Shown here in pieces: positions 11,325 through 19,801 of a stretch of 64,000 nucleotides of DNA. Within the stretch, counting starts at the first letter, position 1. The number at the start of each line of letters is the position of its first letter. The position numbers and the translations under genes are program-made. The stretch lies in the NCBI GenBank assembly GCA_000244995.1, contig CM001438.1:248001-312000 (forward strand), written 5' to 3'. Under the pieces are notes generated by a model that did not search any database, was not told the DNA's origin, and worked only from the letters and a program-made list of their open reading frames with translations. This stretch comes from Burkholderiales bacterium JOSHI_001 (GTDB taxonomy: Bacteria > Pseudomonadota > Gammaproteobacteria > Burkholderiales > Burkholderiaceae_C).

Positions 11325-13262
11325 ATGCGAACGCTGACCACCCGACTGGGCGCCCTGTTGTTGCTGGCCGGGCTGGTGTTGGCAACCAGCGCCCAGGCGC
11401 AGGCGCTTGAAACCGCCCGCGTGATCGTGAAGTTCCGCGCCGACGCCGGCGTGTCGCGCCAGGCGCTGGGCGAGCAGGGCGCCGTCGCGGTGCAGCGGCC
11501 CCAACATGCCAGGCGCCTGATGCGCCGCGTCGACCTGGCCGACTTGAGCCTGGCCGATGGCCGCGTGGTGGCGCCTCGGGTGCAGGTGCTGCGTGCGCGC
11601 GGGACCAGCACCCGCGCGCTGCTGGCGCGCCTGCGTGCCAACCCGGATGTGGAGTACGCCGAGGAGGACCAGCGGGTCCACATCGCCGCGGTGCCCAACG
11701 ACCCGCTGTTTGCCGGCAACCAGCCGACCGGCGTCACCCCCAGCGTGGGCCAGTGGTACCTGCGCGCCAACGGCGGCGAGGTGGTGTCGGCCATCAACGC
11801 CCAGGCGGCCTGGGACATTGCCACCGGCGCGGGCGTGGTGGTGGCGGTCATCGACACCGGCGTGCGGCCCGAGCACCCGGACCTGCAGGGCAAGCTGCTG
11901 ACGGGGTATGACTTCGTTTCGACAGCATCCGACAACGACGCTCGCAGTGGTCGCGATCCTGATCCCACCGACCCCGGGGACTGGACCGCATTCGGCGAAT
12001 GCAGCACGCGTTCGGCGGCCAGCGACAGCAGCTGGCACGGCACACAGGTGGCCGGGCTGGTGGCGGCCAGCAGCAACAACGGCGTGGGCATTTCCGGTAC
12101 GGCGCTTGACGCCAAGGTGCTGCCCGTGCGGGCCTTGGGCAAGTGTGGTGGATTCCAGAGTGACATCGTGTCCGCCATGCGATGGGCCGCTGGACTGGAC
12201 CCGTTGGATGCCAACGTCCCCAGAAACACCGCCAACCCGGCCAAAGTCATCAACCTGAGCTTGGGCTCCAGCGGTGCCTGCAGCGCCACCTACCAGACGG
12301 CCGTGAGCGAATTGACGGCCGCCGGCGTGGTGGTGGTGGCCGCAGCCGGCAACGGCGCTGGCCTGGCAGCGCTGCAGCCGTCCAATTGCGTTGGCGTCAT
12401 CGGTGTGGCCGGTGTGCGCCATGCGGGCACCAAGGTGGGCTATTCCAACCTGGGCCCGAACCTCAGCGTGGCCGCCCCGGCGGGCAACTGCGTGAACACC
12501 GCCGCCGGCTTGCCTTGCCTGTACCCCTTGGCCACCACCACCAACAGCGGCAGCACCACGGCCGCGGCCAACACCTACAGCGACAGCTTCGACACGTCGC
12601 TGGGCACCAGCTTTGCCTCCCCCCTGGTGGCCGGCACGGTGGCCATGATGCTTCAGGCGAATTCACGGCTGACGCCGGCCCAGGTGCGCGCCCTGATCCG
12701 TTCTTCGGCGCGTGCCTTCCCACCCGCGTCCACCGACGCCAGCGTGCCGCAATGCACCGCGCCCAGCCTCACCGAGCAGGTGGAATGCCACTGCACCACC
12801 ACCACCTGTGGCGCCGGCATGCTGGACGCCTTGGCCGCGGTGCAGGCGGCCACGGGGGGCTTCGTGGCACCCACCGTCACCGCGTCGGCCTCGCCCAACC
12901 AACCCGAAGTGGGCGGCACCATCTCGCTGTCCAGCACCTTCGTGGCCCCGGCCGGCCGCAGCATCACGGCTTTCCAATGGGTCCTGACCTCGGGGGCCGA
13001 CATCGCCGTGCTGAGCGGCGAGACCACCCCCAATGCCGCCACCATCGTGGCCAGCGCGGCCGGCACCATCACGGCCCAGCTCACCGTCACCGACAGCCAG
13101 GGCGCGCAGGCCAGTGCCAGCGTCACGGTGACCGTGGTGGACCCGGCCACCACCGCCGCGGCCTCAGGCGGTGGCGCCAGCGGCGGCGGTGCCCTGGGCT
13201 GGCCCTGGCTGGCCGGCTTGGCGCTGGCCGTGGCCGCCCTGCCACGGCGGCGGCGCGCCTGA
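11325..13262 (+). CDS. Subtilisin-family (S8) serine protease, secreted, with C-terminal sorting tail
   Basis: Extracellular or surface protease of 645 residues. Order: signal peptide (1-26, ending AQAQA), I9 propeptide (about 28-120), S8 catalytic domain with triad D177 (VVAVIDTGV), H238 (SSWHGTQVAG) and S429 (GTSFASPLVAG), then a Cys-rich linker, a PKD/Ig-like domain (about 520-605) and a tail of Gly/Ser repeats (GGGASGGGALGW), a hydrophobic helix and PRRRRA. That tail has the layout of the GlyGly-CTERM signal processed by rhombosortase. No rhombosortase gene is in the window. The gene ends in a hairpin shared with the converging SPOR-like gene. Confidence 0.93.
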   Translation: MRTLTTRLGALLLLAGLVLATSAQAQALETARVIVKFRADAGVSRQALGEQGAVAVQRPQHARRLMRRVDLADLSLADGRVVAPRVQVLRARGTSTRALLARLRANPDVEYAEEDQRVHIAAVPNDPLFAGNQPTGVTPSVGQWYLRANGGEVVSAINAQAAWDIATGAGVVVAVIDTGVRPEHPDLQGKLLTGYDFVSTASDNDARSGRDPDPTDPGDWTAFGECSTRSAASDSSWHGTQVAGLVAASSNNGVGISGTALDAKVLPVRALGKCGGFQSDIVSAMRWAAGLDPLDANVPRNTANPAKVINLSLGSSGACSATYQTAVSELTAAGVVVVAAAGNGAGLAALQPSNCVGVIGVAGVRHAGTKVGYSNLGPNLSVAAPAGNCVNTAAGLPCLYPLATTTNSGSTTAAANTYSDSFDTSLGTSFASPLVAGTVAMMLQANSRLTPAQVRALIRSSARAFPPASTDASVPQCTAPSLTEQVECHCTTTTCGAGMLDALAAVQAATGGFVAPTVTASASPNQPEVGGTISLSSTFVAPAGRSITAFQWVLTSGADIAVLSGETTPNAATIVASAAGTITAQLTVTDSQGAQASASVTVTVVDPATTAAASGGGASGGGALGWPWLAGLALAVAALPRRRRA

Positions 13263-13280
13263 AGCGCTGCGGCGCTTCAG
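13259..13280. terminator. Bidirectional hairpin overlapping two convergent stop codons
   Basis: CTGAAGCGC and GCGCTTCAG form a perfect 9-bp stem around a TGCG loop. The hairpin contains the stop codons of both the subtilase gene (13260-13262) and the opposite-strand SPOR-like gene (13277-13279). There is no T run on either side, so factor-independent termination is uncertain. Confidence 0.5.
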
Positions 13281-14122
13281 CCCTTGGCGGCTGCGGCGCA
13301 GGGCTTGAAGCGCGCGCCGGCGCCCAGCTCCATCGCTTGCAACTGGTCGGCCAGCGCGGGGCCAGGCTGGTCCACCCGCAGCACGGCCAGCGGCACCGGT
13401 GACACCAGCGTGGCCACGCGCGCCGAACGCACGCCCTTCTTTGTCAACTGCGCCAGCGATTCATTGGCCGCGGCGCGGTCGGTGAAGCGGCCCAGTTGCA
13501 GCCCGGGCACCAAGGTGGGCGAATCGCTCATCAATTCGAAGGCGACCCCCATGCGGCGCAGTTCTTCCTGCTTCTTCTGCATTTGCCCCGGGTCGGTGTA
13601 GCGGCCCATGTAGACAATGAAGACACCGCCGCGCTCCTGGCGCAGCGTGGCCCAGCGCAGGCGGGGCTGGGCTGCACGCAGGGCCCTTTCGGCACCGGCC
13701 AGTTCGGTGCTGGCCAGCGCGGCGGTTTCCAGGCAGGCCGGCGCGGCAGCCACGGACGGGGCGGGCAGGGGCACGGTTGCCCCGGCCGACGCTGCGCCTG
13801 GCGCGGCAATGGCCGGCGGCGCAGCGCCGGATGCGGCGCCATTGGCCGATGCCGCAGAGGCAGCCGCCGACGCGGCAGAAGCGGCGGCCGAAGCGGCCAG
13901 CGCCGCGCGCTCGGCCGCCTGGTCCACGGCCTGTTCCAGGGCCGCGCTGGCGGCCTGCGGGGCCAGCACGCGCAGCGCTTCGGGCCGCACCTGCTGGGCC
14001 AGGCGGCCGGGTTCGCGCTGGCCCTGGCCGGGCGCCGGCATCAGCGGCGCCAGCCAGTTCTGGGTCCAGGCCCACACGGCCAGGTTGGCCGCCAGCAGCA
14101 GTACCACCAAGGCACGCAGCAT
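13277..14122 (-). CDS. SPOR-like membrane-anchored protein with alanine-rich linker
   Basis: A 281-residue inner-membrane protein. One N-terminal TM helix (about 2-18, LRALVVLLLAANLAVWAW) is followed by a low-complexity linker of Ala/Ser runs (about 75-130). A C-terminal domain (about 150-270) contains GGVFIVYMGRYTDPGQMQKKQEEL, G-x-QLGRFTDRAAANESLAQL and VRSARVATL, the two alpha-beta repeats expected of a SPOR fold. SPOR domains bind denuded peptidoglycan strands at the septum; this assignment rests on pattern only. It lies 108 bases downstream of birA on the same strand. Confidence 0.75.
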   Translation of the reverse strand: MLRALVVLLLAANLAVWAWTQNWLAPLMPAPGQGQREPGRLAQQVRPEALRVLAPQAASAALEQAVDQAAERAALAASAAASAASAAASAASANGAASGAAPPAIAAPGAASAGATVPLPAPSVAAAPACLETAALASTELAGAERALRAAQPRLRWATLRQERGGVFIVYMGRYTDPGQMQKKQEELRRMGVAFELMSDSPTLVPGLQLGRFTDRAAANESLAQLTKKGVRSARVATLVSPVPLAVLRVDQPGPALADQLQAMELGAGARFKPCAAAAKG

Positions 14123-14181
14123 CTCAGCAGGACCCGGTGTTTCCAGGCGGCCGCCGCGGATCCGGCTCCGCCGGTCCGCCA

Positions 14182-14227
14182 GCGGCGCCCCCCTGGGGGG
14201 GAAGCGCCGAAGGCGCTGCGGGGGGGG
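14182..14227. repeat. GC-rich double-hairpin intergenic element
   Basis: Two adjacent inverted repeats lie between birA and the SPOR-like gene: C6-T-G7 (14188-14201) and GCGCC-GAA-GGCGC (14204-14216), followed by a G run. It resembles the short palindromic intergenic elements common in this bacterial group; it could also act as a terminator for birA. Only one clear copy is seen in this window. Confidence 0.35.
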
Positions 14228-14230
14228 ACC

Positions 14231-15142
14231 TCATCGGGGTTCCAAAGGCCCCGGCCCGGTGGCTTCGCCCTGCAGCCGCACGCTGACATCGCCCGCGCTC
14301 ACACGCTGCACCGTGCTGCCTGCCCGCACGCGCAGGGCGCCGTCGGGGTCCACGCCCTCGGCCACACCTTCGGGCAGACCGGCCAGCGTGGTACGCACCG
14401 GTTGGCCGGCCAAGGCGTCGCGCCGCGCGTACAGGGGCACCAGGCCGGCAAAGCCTTCGGCTTCAAATTGCTGCAGGGCGCACACCAGCGGCAGGGCCAC
14501 GCGCAGCAGGGTCTGAGGCGCGCTGGCCGCGTGGTCCATCTCGTGCAGACAGGCATAACCCTGGGACAGGTCGCGCAGCGGCAGCGGCAGCACGTTGATG
14601 CCCACCCCCACCACCACCCGGCGGGCGCTGCCGGCGCCCACGGTTTCAATCAGCGTGCCGGCCAGCTTGCGCCCGCCGCCCTGGTCGTCCATCAGCAGCA
14701 AGTCATTGGGCCACTTCAGCCCGATGCGCGGGCGGTGATCGGCCGCGTCCGCCGGCCAGGGGTCCAAGGCATCGGCCAGGGCCAGGCCCACGGCCAGCGA
14801 CAGGCCCGACCAGTCGCTGGGCGCCAGCCGCAGCGAGAGTGAAAACGTCAGCGACGCACCCGCCGCCGCCTGCCAGCTGCGGCCCTGGCGGCCTCGGCCC
14901 TGGGTTTGCGCTTCGGCCACCAGCAGCGTGGGCGCGGTGTCGTCGGCGCGGCGGCCGGGCTGGTCGGCGCCTCGGCCCGATGGGGCCGCGGGCCCCAGGT
15001 GGCGCGCACGTTCCATCAGCAGCGTGTTGGTGGACCCCACCTCGGCCAGCACCTGCACCTCCAGCCCCGGCAGCCGCGGCGACAGCAGCTGCCACAGGGC
15101 CTGTGCGTCCCAGCTCAGGTGGTTGGAGGTGTGTTGCAGCAC
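14231..15142 (-). CDS. birA: Biotin--[acetyl-CoA-carboxylase] ligase
   Basis: Activates biotin with ATP and attaches it to the biotin carboxyl carrier protein. The 303 residues contain EVGSTNTLLMERA, the biotinyl-AMP loop QGRGRQGRSW, LKWPNDLLL with the catalytic Lys, KLAGTLIE and VVVGVGINV, then the C-terminal SH3-like cap. There is no N-terminal helix-turn-helix, so this is the monofunctional class that does not repress bio genes. An insertion of about 20 residues (LGPAAPSGRGADQPGRRADD) separates the STN motif from the core. It starts 22 bases after the SET-domain gene stop and is probably cotranscribed with it. Confidence 0.94.
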   Translation of the reverse strand: MLQHTSNHLSWDAQALWQLLSPRLPGLEVQVLAEVGSTNTLLMERARHLGPAAPSGRGADQPGRRADDTAPTLLVAEAQTQGRGRQGRSWQAAAGASLTFSLSLRLAPSDWSGLSLAVGLALADALDPWPADAADHRPRIGLKWPNDLLLMDDQGGGRKLAGTLIETVGAGSARRVVVGVGINVLPLPLRDLSQGYACLHEMDHAASAPQTLLRVALPLVCALQQFEAEGFAGLVPLYARRDALAGQPVRTTLAGLPEGVAEGVDPDGALRVRAGSTVQRVSAGDVSVRLQGEATGPGPLEPR

Positions 15143-15164
15143 GGCGGCGGCGGCTTCGCCAGGT

Positions 15165-15686
15165 TCAGCGCTTGGGGGCCAGCAGGGTGCCGCGGCAGCC
15201 CTTGGTGCCGCAGTGGCAGGGGAAGCGGCGCTTCAGGGCCGGGGTGTAGCGCTCGTCGATGGTCAGGCCATAGTCGTAGAACAGCTCTTCGCCGGGCTTG
15301 ATGTTGCGCAGCGCCTTGATGAACACCCGGCCGTCCACCTCGTCGGCTTCGCAGTTGGGGTTGCAGGCATGGTTGATCCAGCGCGCGGCATTGCCGCCGT
15401 ACTTGGCGTCGATGACCTGGCTGTCGTCGATGTGGAAGTAGAAGGTGTGGTCCGGGTCCTGGGGGTCGTGCGGGTGGCGGCGCAGGGCTTCCTTCCAGCT
15501 GATGCGCTCGCCGGTGTATTCAATCAGCACCTCGCCCTTTTTCAGCGGCTTCACCGCGTACATGCCCTTGCCGTGCACGCCAGAGCGGCGCACCTGGATG
15601 CGGCGCCCGCCTTCGGCGGCCGGTGCGGCGGCAGAGGTTTTGGCGGTAGAACCTTGTTTCTTCGGGGCTTGCGGAACTGAGGCCAT
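15165..15686 (-). CDS. SET-domain protein (putative lysine methyltransferase)
   Basis: A 173-residue protein with a basic, Ala-rich N-terminus (1-30) and a full SET domain: SGVHGKGMYAVKPLKKGEVL, YTGERISW, the pseudoknot NAARWINHACNPNCEA and ELFYDYGL, followed by a post-SET cysteine cluster (CHCGTKGCRGTLL). SET domains transfer methyl from SAM to lysine; the bacterial target is unknown. Short SET proteins of this type are widespread in Burkholderiales. It is divergent from topB, with a GC-alternating region between them, and its stop is 22 bases before birA. Confidence 0.88.
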   Translation of the reverse strand: MASVPQAPKKQGSTAKTSAAAPAAEGGRRIQVRRSGVHGKGMYAVKPLKKGEVLIEYTGERISWKEALRRHPHDPQDPDHTFYFHIDDSQVIDAKYGGNAARWINHACNPNCEADEVDGRVFIKALRNIKPGEELFYDYGLTIDERYTPALKRRFPCHCGTKGCRGTLLAPKR

Positions 15687-15709
15687 TGGTGGTTAAAGTG
15701 AATTCATGG

Positions 15710-15762
15710 GCGCGTGCGCGTGTGAGGGTGTGCGCCTGCAGGTGCGCGCATGCGTGCGCGCG
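15710..15762. other. Alternating purine-pyrimidine tracts (Z-DNA-prone) in the SET/topB divergent region
   Basis: Two uninterrupted alternating tracts, 15710-15724 (15 bases of GCGCGTGCGCGTGTG) and 15742-15762 (21 bases, all R-Y steps, mostly GC and GT/CA), lie in the 147-base region between divergent promoters. Such steps favour left-handed DNA under negative supercoiling. No clear sigma-70 elements are seen here. Confidence 0.5.
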
Positions 15763-15833
15763 AAGGGCACGATTGTAGGCACGGCTGGGTGCGCGGAAAC
15801 TGACGCACCGCCGGCAACGCGACTGAACGGAGC

Positions 15834-18401
15834 ATGGGCAAGTCACTCATCATTGCGGAAAAGCCGAGCGTGGCGCAGGACATCGTGCGCGCGCTCACCC
15901 CTGTGTCAGGCAAGTTCGAGAAGGCGGCCGAGTACTTCGAGAACGACCAGTACGTGGTCACCAGCGCGGTGGGCCACCTGGTGGAGATCAAGGCGCCGGA
16001 GGAATACGACGTCAAGCGGGGCAAGTGGAGCTTCGCCCACCTGCCGGTGGTGCCGCCGCATTTCGACCTGGCGCCCATCGACAAGGCCAAGACGCGGCTG
16101 AACGCCGTGGTGAAGCTGGTCAAGCGCAAGGACGTCAGCGACCTGATCAACGCCTGCGACGCGGGGCGCGAGGGCGAACTGATCTTCCGCCTGATCGTGC
16201 AATACGCCGACACCGGCAAGACGCCCTTGGCCAAGCCGGTGAAGCGCCTGTGGCTGCAAAGCATGACGCCGCAAGCCATCCGCGATGGTTTCAGCGCCCT
16301 GCGCGGCGACGAGCAGATGCGCGGCCTGGCCGACGCGGCGCGCAGCCGTTCGGAAGCCGACTGGCTGGTGGGCATCAACGGCACCCGCGCGATGACGGCC
16401 TTCAACAGCCGCGACGGCGGCTTCTTCCTCACCACCGTGGGCCGGGTGCAGACGCCCACGCTGTCCATCGTGGTGGAGCGCGAAGAAAAGATCCGCAAGC
16501 ACGTGCCGCGCGACTACTGGGAGGTGAAGGCGGTGTTCGAGGCCGCGGCGGGCGAGTACGACGCCAAGTGGATCGACCCGAAATTCAAGAAGGCCGACGA
16601 CCCCGATGCCCGCGCCGACCGCCTGTGGGACGAAGCCACCGCCAGGCGAATAGCCGCCGCGGTGAAGGGCCAGCCCGGCACCGTGACCGAAGAGGCCAAG
16701 CCCAGCAACCAGAGCAGCCCGCTGCTCTACGACCTGACCACCCTGCAGCGCGAAGCCAACGGCCGCTTCGGCTTTTCGGCCAAGACAACGCTCTCCATCG
16801 CCCAGGCGCTGTACGAAAAGCACAAGGTGTTGACCTACCCCCGCACCGACAGCCGCGCGCTGCCCGAGGACTACGTGGCGGTGGTGAAAAGCACCTTCGA
16901 GATGATCGCCAGCGAAGACCTGCCCGGGCCGCTGAAGGAATTGGCCCAGCATGCGAAGAAGGGCCTGAAGGCGGGTTACATCAAGCCCATCAAGCGGGTG
17001 TTCGACAACACCAAGGTGTCGGACCACTTCGCCATCATCCCCACGCTGCAGCCGCCCAAGAGCCTGTCCGAGATCGAGGCCAAGCTCTACGACCTGGTGG
17101 TCAAGCGCTTCCTGGCGGTGTTCTACCCGCCGGCCGAGTACATGGTGACCACGCGGCTCACGCAAGTGAAGGAGCACACCTTCCAGACCAACGGCAAGGT
17201 GCTGGTGAACCCGGGCTGGCTGGCGGTCTACGGCAAGGAAGCCCAGGACGAAGACGCCAACCTGGTGCCGGTGTTGCCCAACGAAGCGGTGCGCAACGTG
17301 AGCATCGACGCGCTGGGCAGCAAGACCCGCCCGCCGGCGCGCTACACCGAAGCCACGCTGCTGTCCGCGATGGAAGGCGCCGGCAAGCTGATCGAGGACG
17401 AGGACCTGCGCGCCGCGATGAACGAGAAGGGCCTGGGCACGCCGGCCACGCGGGCGGCCATCATCGAAGGCCTGATCCTGGAAAAGTACATGCTGCGCGA
17501 CGGCCGCGAACTGGTGCCCACCGCCAAGGCCTTCCAGCTGATGACCCTGCTGCGCGGCCTGGACGTGGAGGACCTGACCAAGCCCGAACTCACCGGCGAC
17601 TGGGAACACCGCCTGGCCGAGATGGAGCATGGCCGCTTGAGCCGCGACGCCTTCATGAAGGACGTGGCGGCCATGGCCGAGCGCATCGTCAAGAAGGCCA
17701 AGGAATACGACCGCGACACCATTCCGGGCGACTACGCCACCCTGGTCACGCCCTGCCCGAACTGCGGCGGTGTGGTGAAGGAGAACTACCGCCGCTACGC
17801 GTGTGACAAGTGCGAGTTCAGCATCACCAAGATCCCGGCCGGCCGGGCCTTTGAAATCGCCGAGGTGGAAAGCTTCCTGCGCGACAAGAAGATCGGCCCG
17901 CTGGAAGGTTTCCGCTCCAAGGCGGGCTGGCCCTTCACGGCCGAGCTGAAGCTGGCCTATGACGACGAGATCAAGAACTGGAAACTGGAATTCGACTTTG
18001 GTGAAGACGCCAAGGCCGAAGATGGCGAGCCGGTGGACTTCTCCGCGCAAACCAGCCTGGGCCATTGCCCCAAGTGCCAGGGCCGGGTGTTCGAGCACGG
18101 CACCAGCTATGTGTGCGAACACGCGGTGGGCGCGAACGTCACCTGCGACTTCAAGAGCGGCAAGATCATCCTGCAGCAGCCCGTGCCGCCCGAGCAGATG
18201 ACCCAACTGCTGGCCAGCGGCAAGACCGCGCTGCTGGAAAACTTCGTCAGCAACAAGACGCGCCGCAAGTTCAAGGCCTTCCTCACCTACGACAAGAAAG
18301 AAGGCAAGGTGGTGTTCGAGTTCGAACCCCGCGCGGCCAAGGTGCCGGCCAAGAAGGCGGCGGCGAAGAAGGCCGGCAGGACCGCCAAGACGGAAGAGTG
18401 A
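15834..18401 (+). CDS. topB: DNA topoisomerase III
   Basis: Type IA topoisomerase that relaxes and decatenates DNA through single-strand passage. The 855 residues start with a TOPRIM domain (SLIIAEKPSVAQDI; acidic motif DAGREGELI). The catalytic Tyr is Y335 in VLTYPRTDSRALP. Further blocks are VGRVQTPTLSIV and MEGAGKLIEDEDLRAAMNEKGLGTPATRA. The C-terminal third has zinc-ribbon-like CPNCGG ... CDKCEF and CPKCQGRVFEHG segments, then a Lys/Ala-rich tail (about 838-855) as in nonspecific DNA-binding tails. Its stop overlaps the start of the EamA transporter gene. Confidence 0.96.
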   Translation: MGKSLIIAEKPSVAQDIVRALTPVSGKFEKAAEYFENDQYVVTSAVGHLVEIKAPEEYDVKRGKWSFAHLPVVPPHFDLAPIDKAKTRLNAVVKLVKRKDVSDLINACDAGREGELIFRLIVQYADTGKTPLAKPVKRLWLQSMTPQAIRDGFSALRGDEQMRGLADAARSRSEADWLVGINGTRAMTAFNSRDGGFFLTTVGRVQTPTLSIVVEREEKIRKHVPRDYWEVKAVFEAAAGEYDAKWIDPKFKKADDPDARADRLWDEATARRIAAAVKGQPGTVTEEAKPSNQSSPLLYDLTTLQREANGRFGFSAKTTLSIAQALYEKHKVLTYPRTDSRALPEDYVAVVKSTFEMIASEDLPGPLKELAQHAKKGLKAGYIKPIKRVFDNTKVSDHFAIIPTLQPPKSLSEIEAKLYDLVVKRFLAVFYPPAEYMVTTRLTQVKEHTFQTNGKVLVNPGWLAVYGKEAQDEDANLVPVLPNEAVRNVSIDALGSKTRPPARYTEATLLSAMEGAGKLIEDEDLRAAMNEKGLGTPATRAAIIEGLILEKYMLRDGRELVPTAKAFQLMTLLRGLDVEDLTKPELTGDWEHRLAEMEHGRLSRDAFMKDVAAMAERIVKKAKEYDRDTIPGDYATLVTPCPNCGGVVKENYRRYACDKCEFSITKIPAGRAFEIAEVESFLRDKKIGPLEGFRSKAGWPFTAELKLAYDDEIKNWKLEFDFGEDAKAEDGEPVDFSAQTSLGHCPKCQGRVFEHGTSYVCEHAVGANVTCDFKSGKIILQQPVPPEQMTQLLASGKTALLENFVSNKTRRKFKAFLTYDKKEGKVVFEFEPRAAKVPAKKAAAKKAGRTAKTEE

Positions 18402-19294
18402 GTCCAGGCCTGACCCCGCGGGCCTTTGGCACGCTGCTGCTGCTGGCCTGCCTGTTCGGGGCCAACCACGTGGCGGCACGCCTGGCGCTGGACCATGGCG
18501 TGGACGTGGCCACCGCGGTGGCCGCGCGCAGCGGCGTCACCGCGCTGGTGGTGGCGGCCATCGTCTGGCGCATGGGCGTGCGGGTCTCGCCCACGCCGCT
18601 GCAATGGCGCTGGCTGGCCGTCATCGCGCTGGGCGTGGCGGCGCAGAGCTTCCTGATCTACAGCGCGGTGGCGCGCATCCCGGTGGCGCTGGCGCTGCTG
18701 GCCTTCAACACCTACCCGTTGATGACGGCGATGGCCGTGTGGGCACGCTACGGCCACCGGCCGCCGCGCGCGGTGCTGCTGGTGTCGCCCGTGCTGCTGG
18801 CCGGCTTGGCGCTGGCGCTGGACGCCACCGGGGCGGCCAGCGGCCTGACGGCGCAAGCCCAGTGGGGCCGCATCGGCACGGGCGTGGCCTGCGGGCTGGG
18901 CGCGGCCTTCGTGTTCGGCTGGGTGCTGGCCTTCACCCAGCACGAGGTGGCGGCCCTGGACGGGCGCTTTCGCACCCTGGTGACCATGGCCGCGGTGGGC
19001 ACGCTGGCGGGCGTGGCGGCGTTGGTGCAGGGTGGTTTCCACTGGCCCAACGCACCCGCCGGTTGGTGGGGCCTGTGCGCCTTGAGCGTGCTCTACGGCA
19101 CCGCCTTCACCATCATGTTTTCCCTGCTGCCGCGCCTGGGTGTGGTGGGCAGCTCACCCATCATGAACGTGGAACCCGTGGCCGCGCTGGTGCTGGCCTG
19201 GGCCCTGCTGGGGCAGACCATTGCGCCGCTGCAGCTGGTGGGGGCCTTCATCGTGGTGGGGGCGGTGATGGCGCTGGGCTTGCGGCGGGGTTGA
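18398..19294 (+). CDS. EamA/DMT-family transporter
   Basis: Ten-helix drug/metabolite transporter of 298 residues. The GTG at 18398 overlaps the topB stop as GTGA, arguing for translational coupling. Two EamA repeats are visible: residues about 7-140 (ACLFGANHVAARLAL; FLIYSAVARIPVALALL) and about 155-295 (FGWVLAFTQHE; GVVGSSPIMNVEPVAALVLAWALLGQ). The substrate is unknown; relatives export amino acids or metabolites. Confidence 0.9.
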   Translation: MSPGLTPRAFGTLLLLACLFGANHVAARLALDHGVDVATAVAARSGVTALVVAAIVWRMGVRVSPTPLQWRWLAVIALGVAAQSFLIYSAVARIPVALALLAFNTYPLMTAMAVWARYGHRPPRAVLLVSPVLLAGLALALDATGAASGLTAQAQWGRIGTGVACGLGAAFVFGWVLAFTQHEVAALDGRFRTLVTMAAVGTLAGVAALVQGGFHWPNAPAGWWGLCALSVLYGTAFTIMFSLLPRLGVVGSSPIMNVEPVAALVLAWALLGQTIAPLQLVGAFIVVGAVMALGLRRG

Positions 19295-19366
19295 GGACCT
19301 CGGTGCCCGGACCGGACTCTGCTCGATGACATACTGCATTTGAGCGCCCGCAGCGGCGCGCCTCAG

Positions 19367-19801
19367 ATGGACGATCAAGCCATGGCCACCCTGACCTTCG
19401 ACGAGCAGCAGGCGGACCAGTTGTCGCTGGACCTGTTCGTGCGCCGGGTGGACGCTGTGCTGTGCCGCGAAGACGCGGTGTGGTCGGCACAAACGCCGGA
19501 GGAACGGCGCGCCTTCGTGCGCGAATCGCTGCGTCGGGCCCGGGCCCGGGGCCTGGGCCTGGTGTCCGAGCGCGGCGTGGCGGCCTACACCCTGGCCGCC
19601 CGCTGGATGGGGCCGGAATTCGAGCAGCGATCCAGCCTGTTGATGGCGCTGCTGGACGCGCAGCTGCCCGAGGTGCGCCGGGTCCACGGGCTGGGTGAAT
19701 GGGTGCACGACCAACTGGGCCCGCAGGCCACGCCCGCCAGCGGTGACGCCGCCATCCGACGCAGCTTTGCCATGACCGAAGCCTGGGGGCGCAGCGCATG
19801 A
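19367..19801 (+). CDS. Hypothetical protein, resembles accessory proteins of toxin/lipase loci
   Basis: Unnamed 144-residue soluble, mostly helical protein. Starts at TTG 19340, ATG 19367 and ATG 19382 are in one frame; none has a good Shine-Dalgarno, and I chose 19367. The core (ERRAFVRESLRRARARGLGL, VAAYTLAARWMGPEFE) has the layout of small proteins often found beside VgrG, Rhs or lipase effectors. The lipase fragment begins directly after its stop in the same frame, separated only by the TGA. Function not assigned. Confidence 0.6.
   Translation: MDDQAMATLTFDEQQADQLSLDLFVRRVDAVLCREDAVWSAQTPEERRAFVRESLRRARARGLGLVSERGVAAYTLAARWMGPEFEQRSSLLMALLDAQLPEVRRVHGLGEWVHDQLGPQATPASGDAAIRRSFAMTEAWGRSA

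Noticed and set aside
13850-13935. Apparent minisatellite in the SPOR-like gene
   Set aside because: The repeats encode an Ala/Ser linker with degenerate codons; this is ordinary protein low complexity rather than a DNA repeat array.
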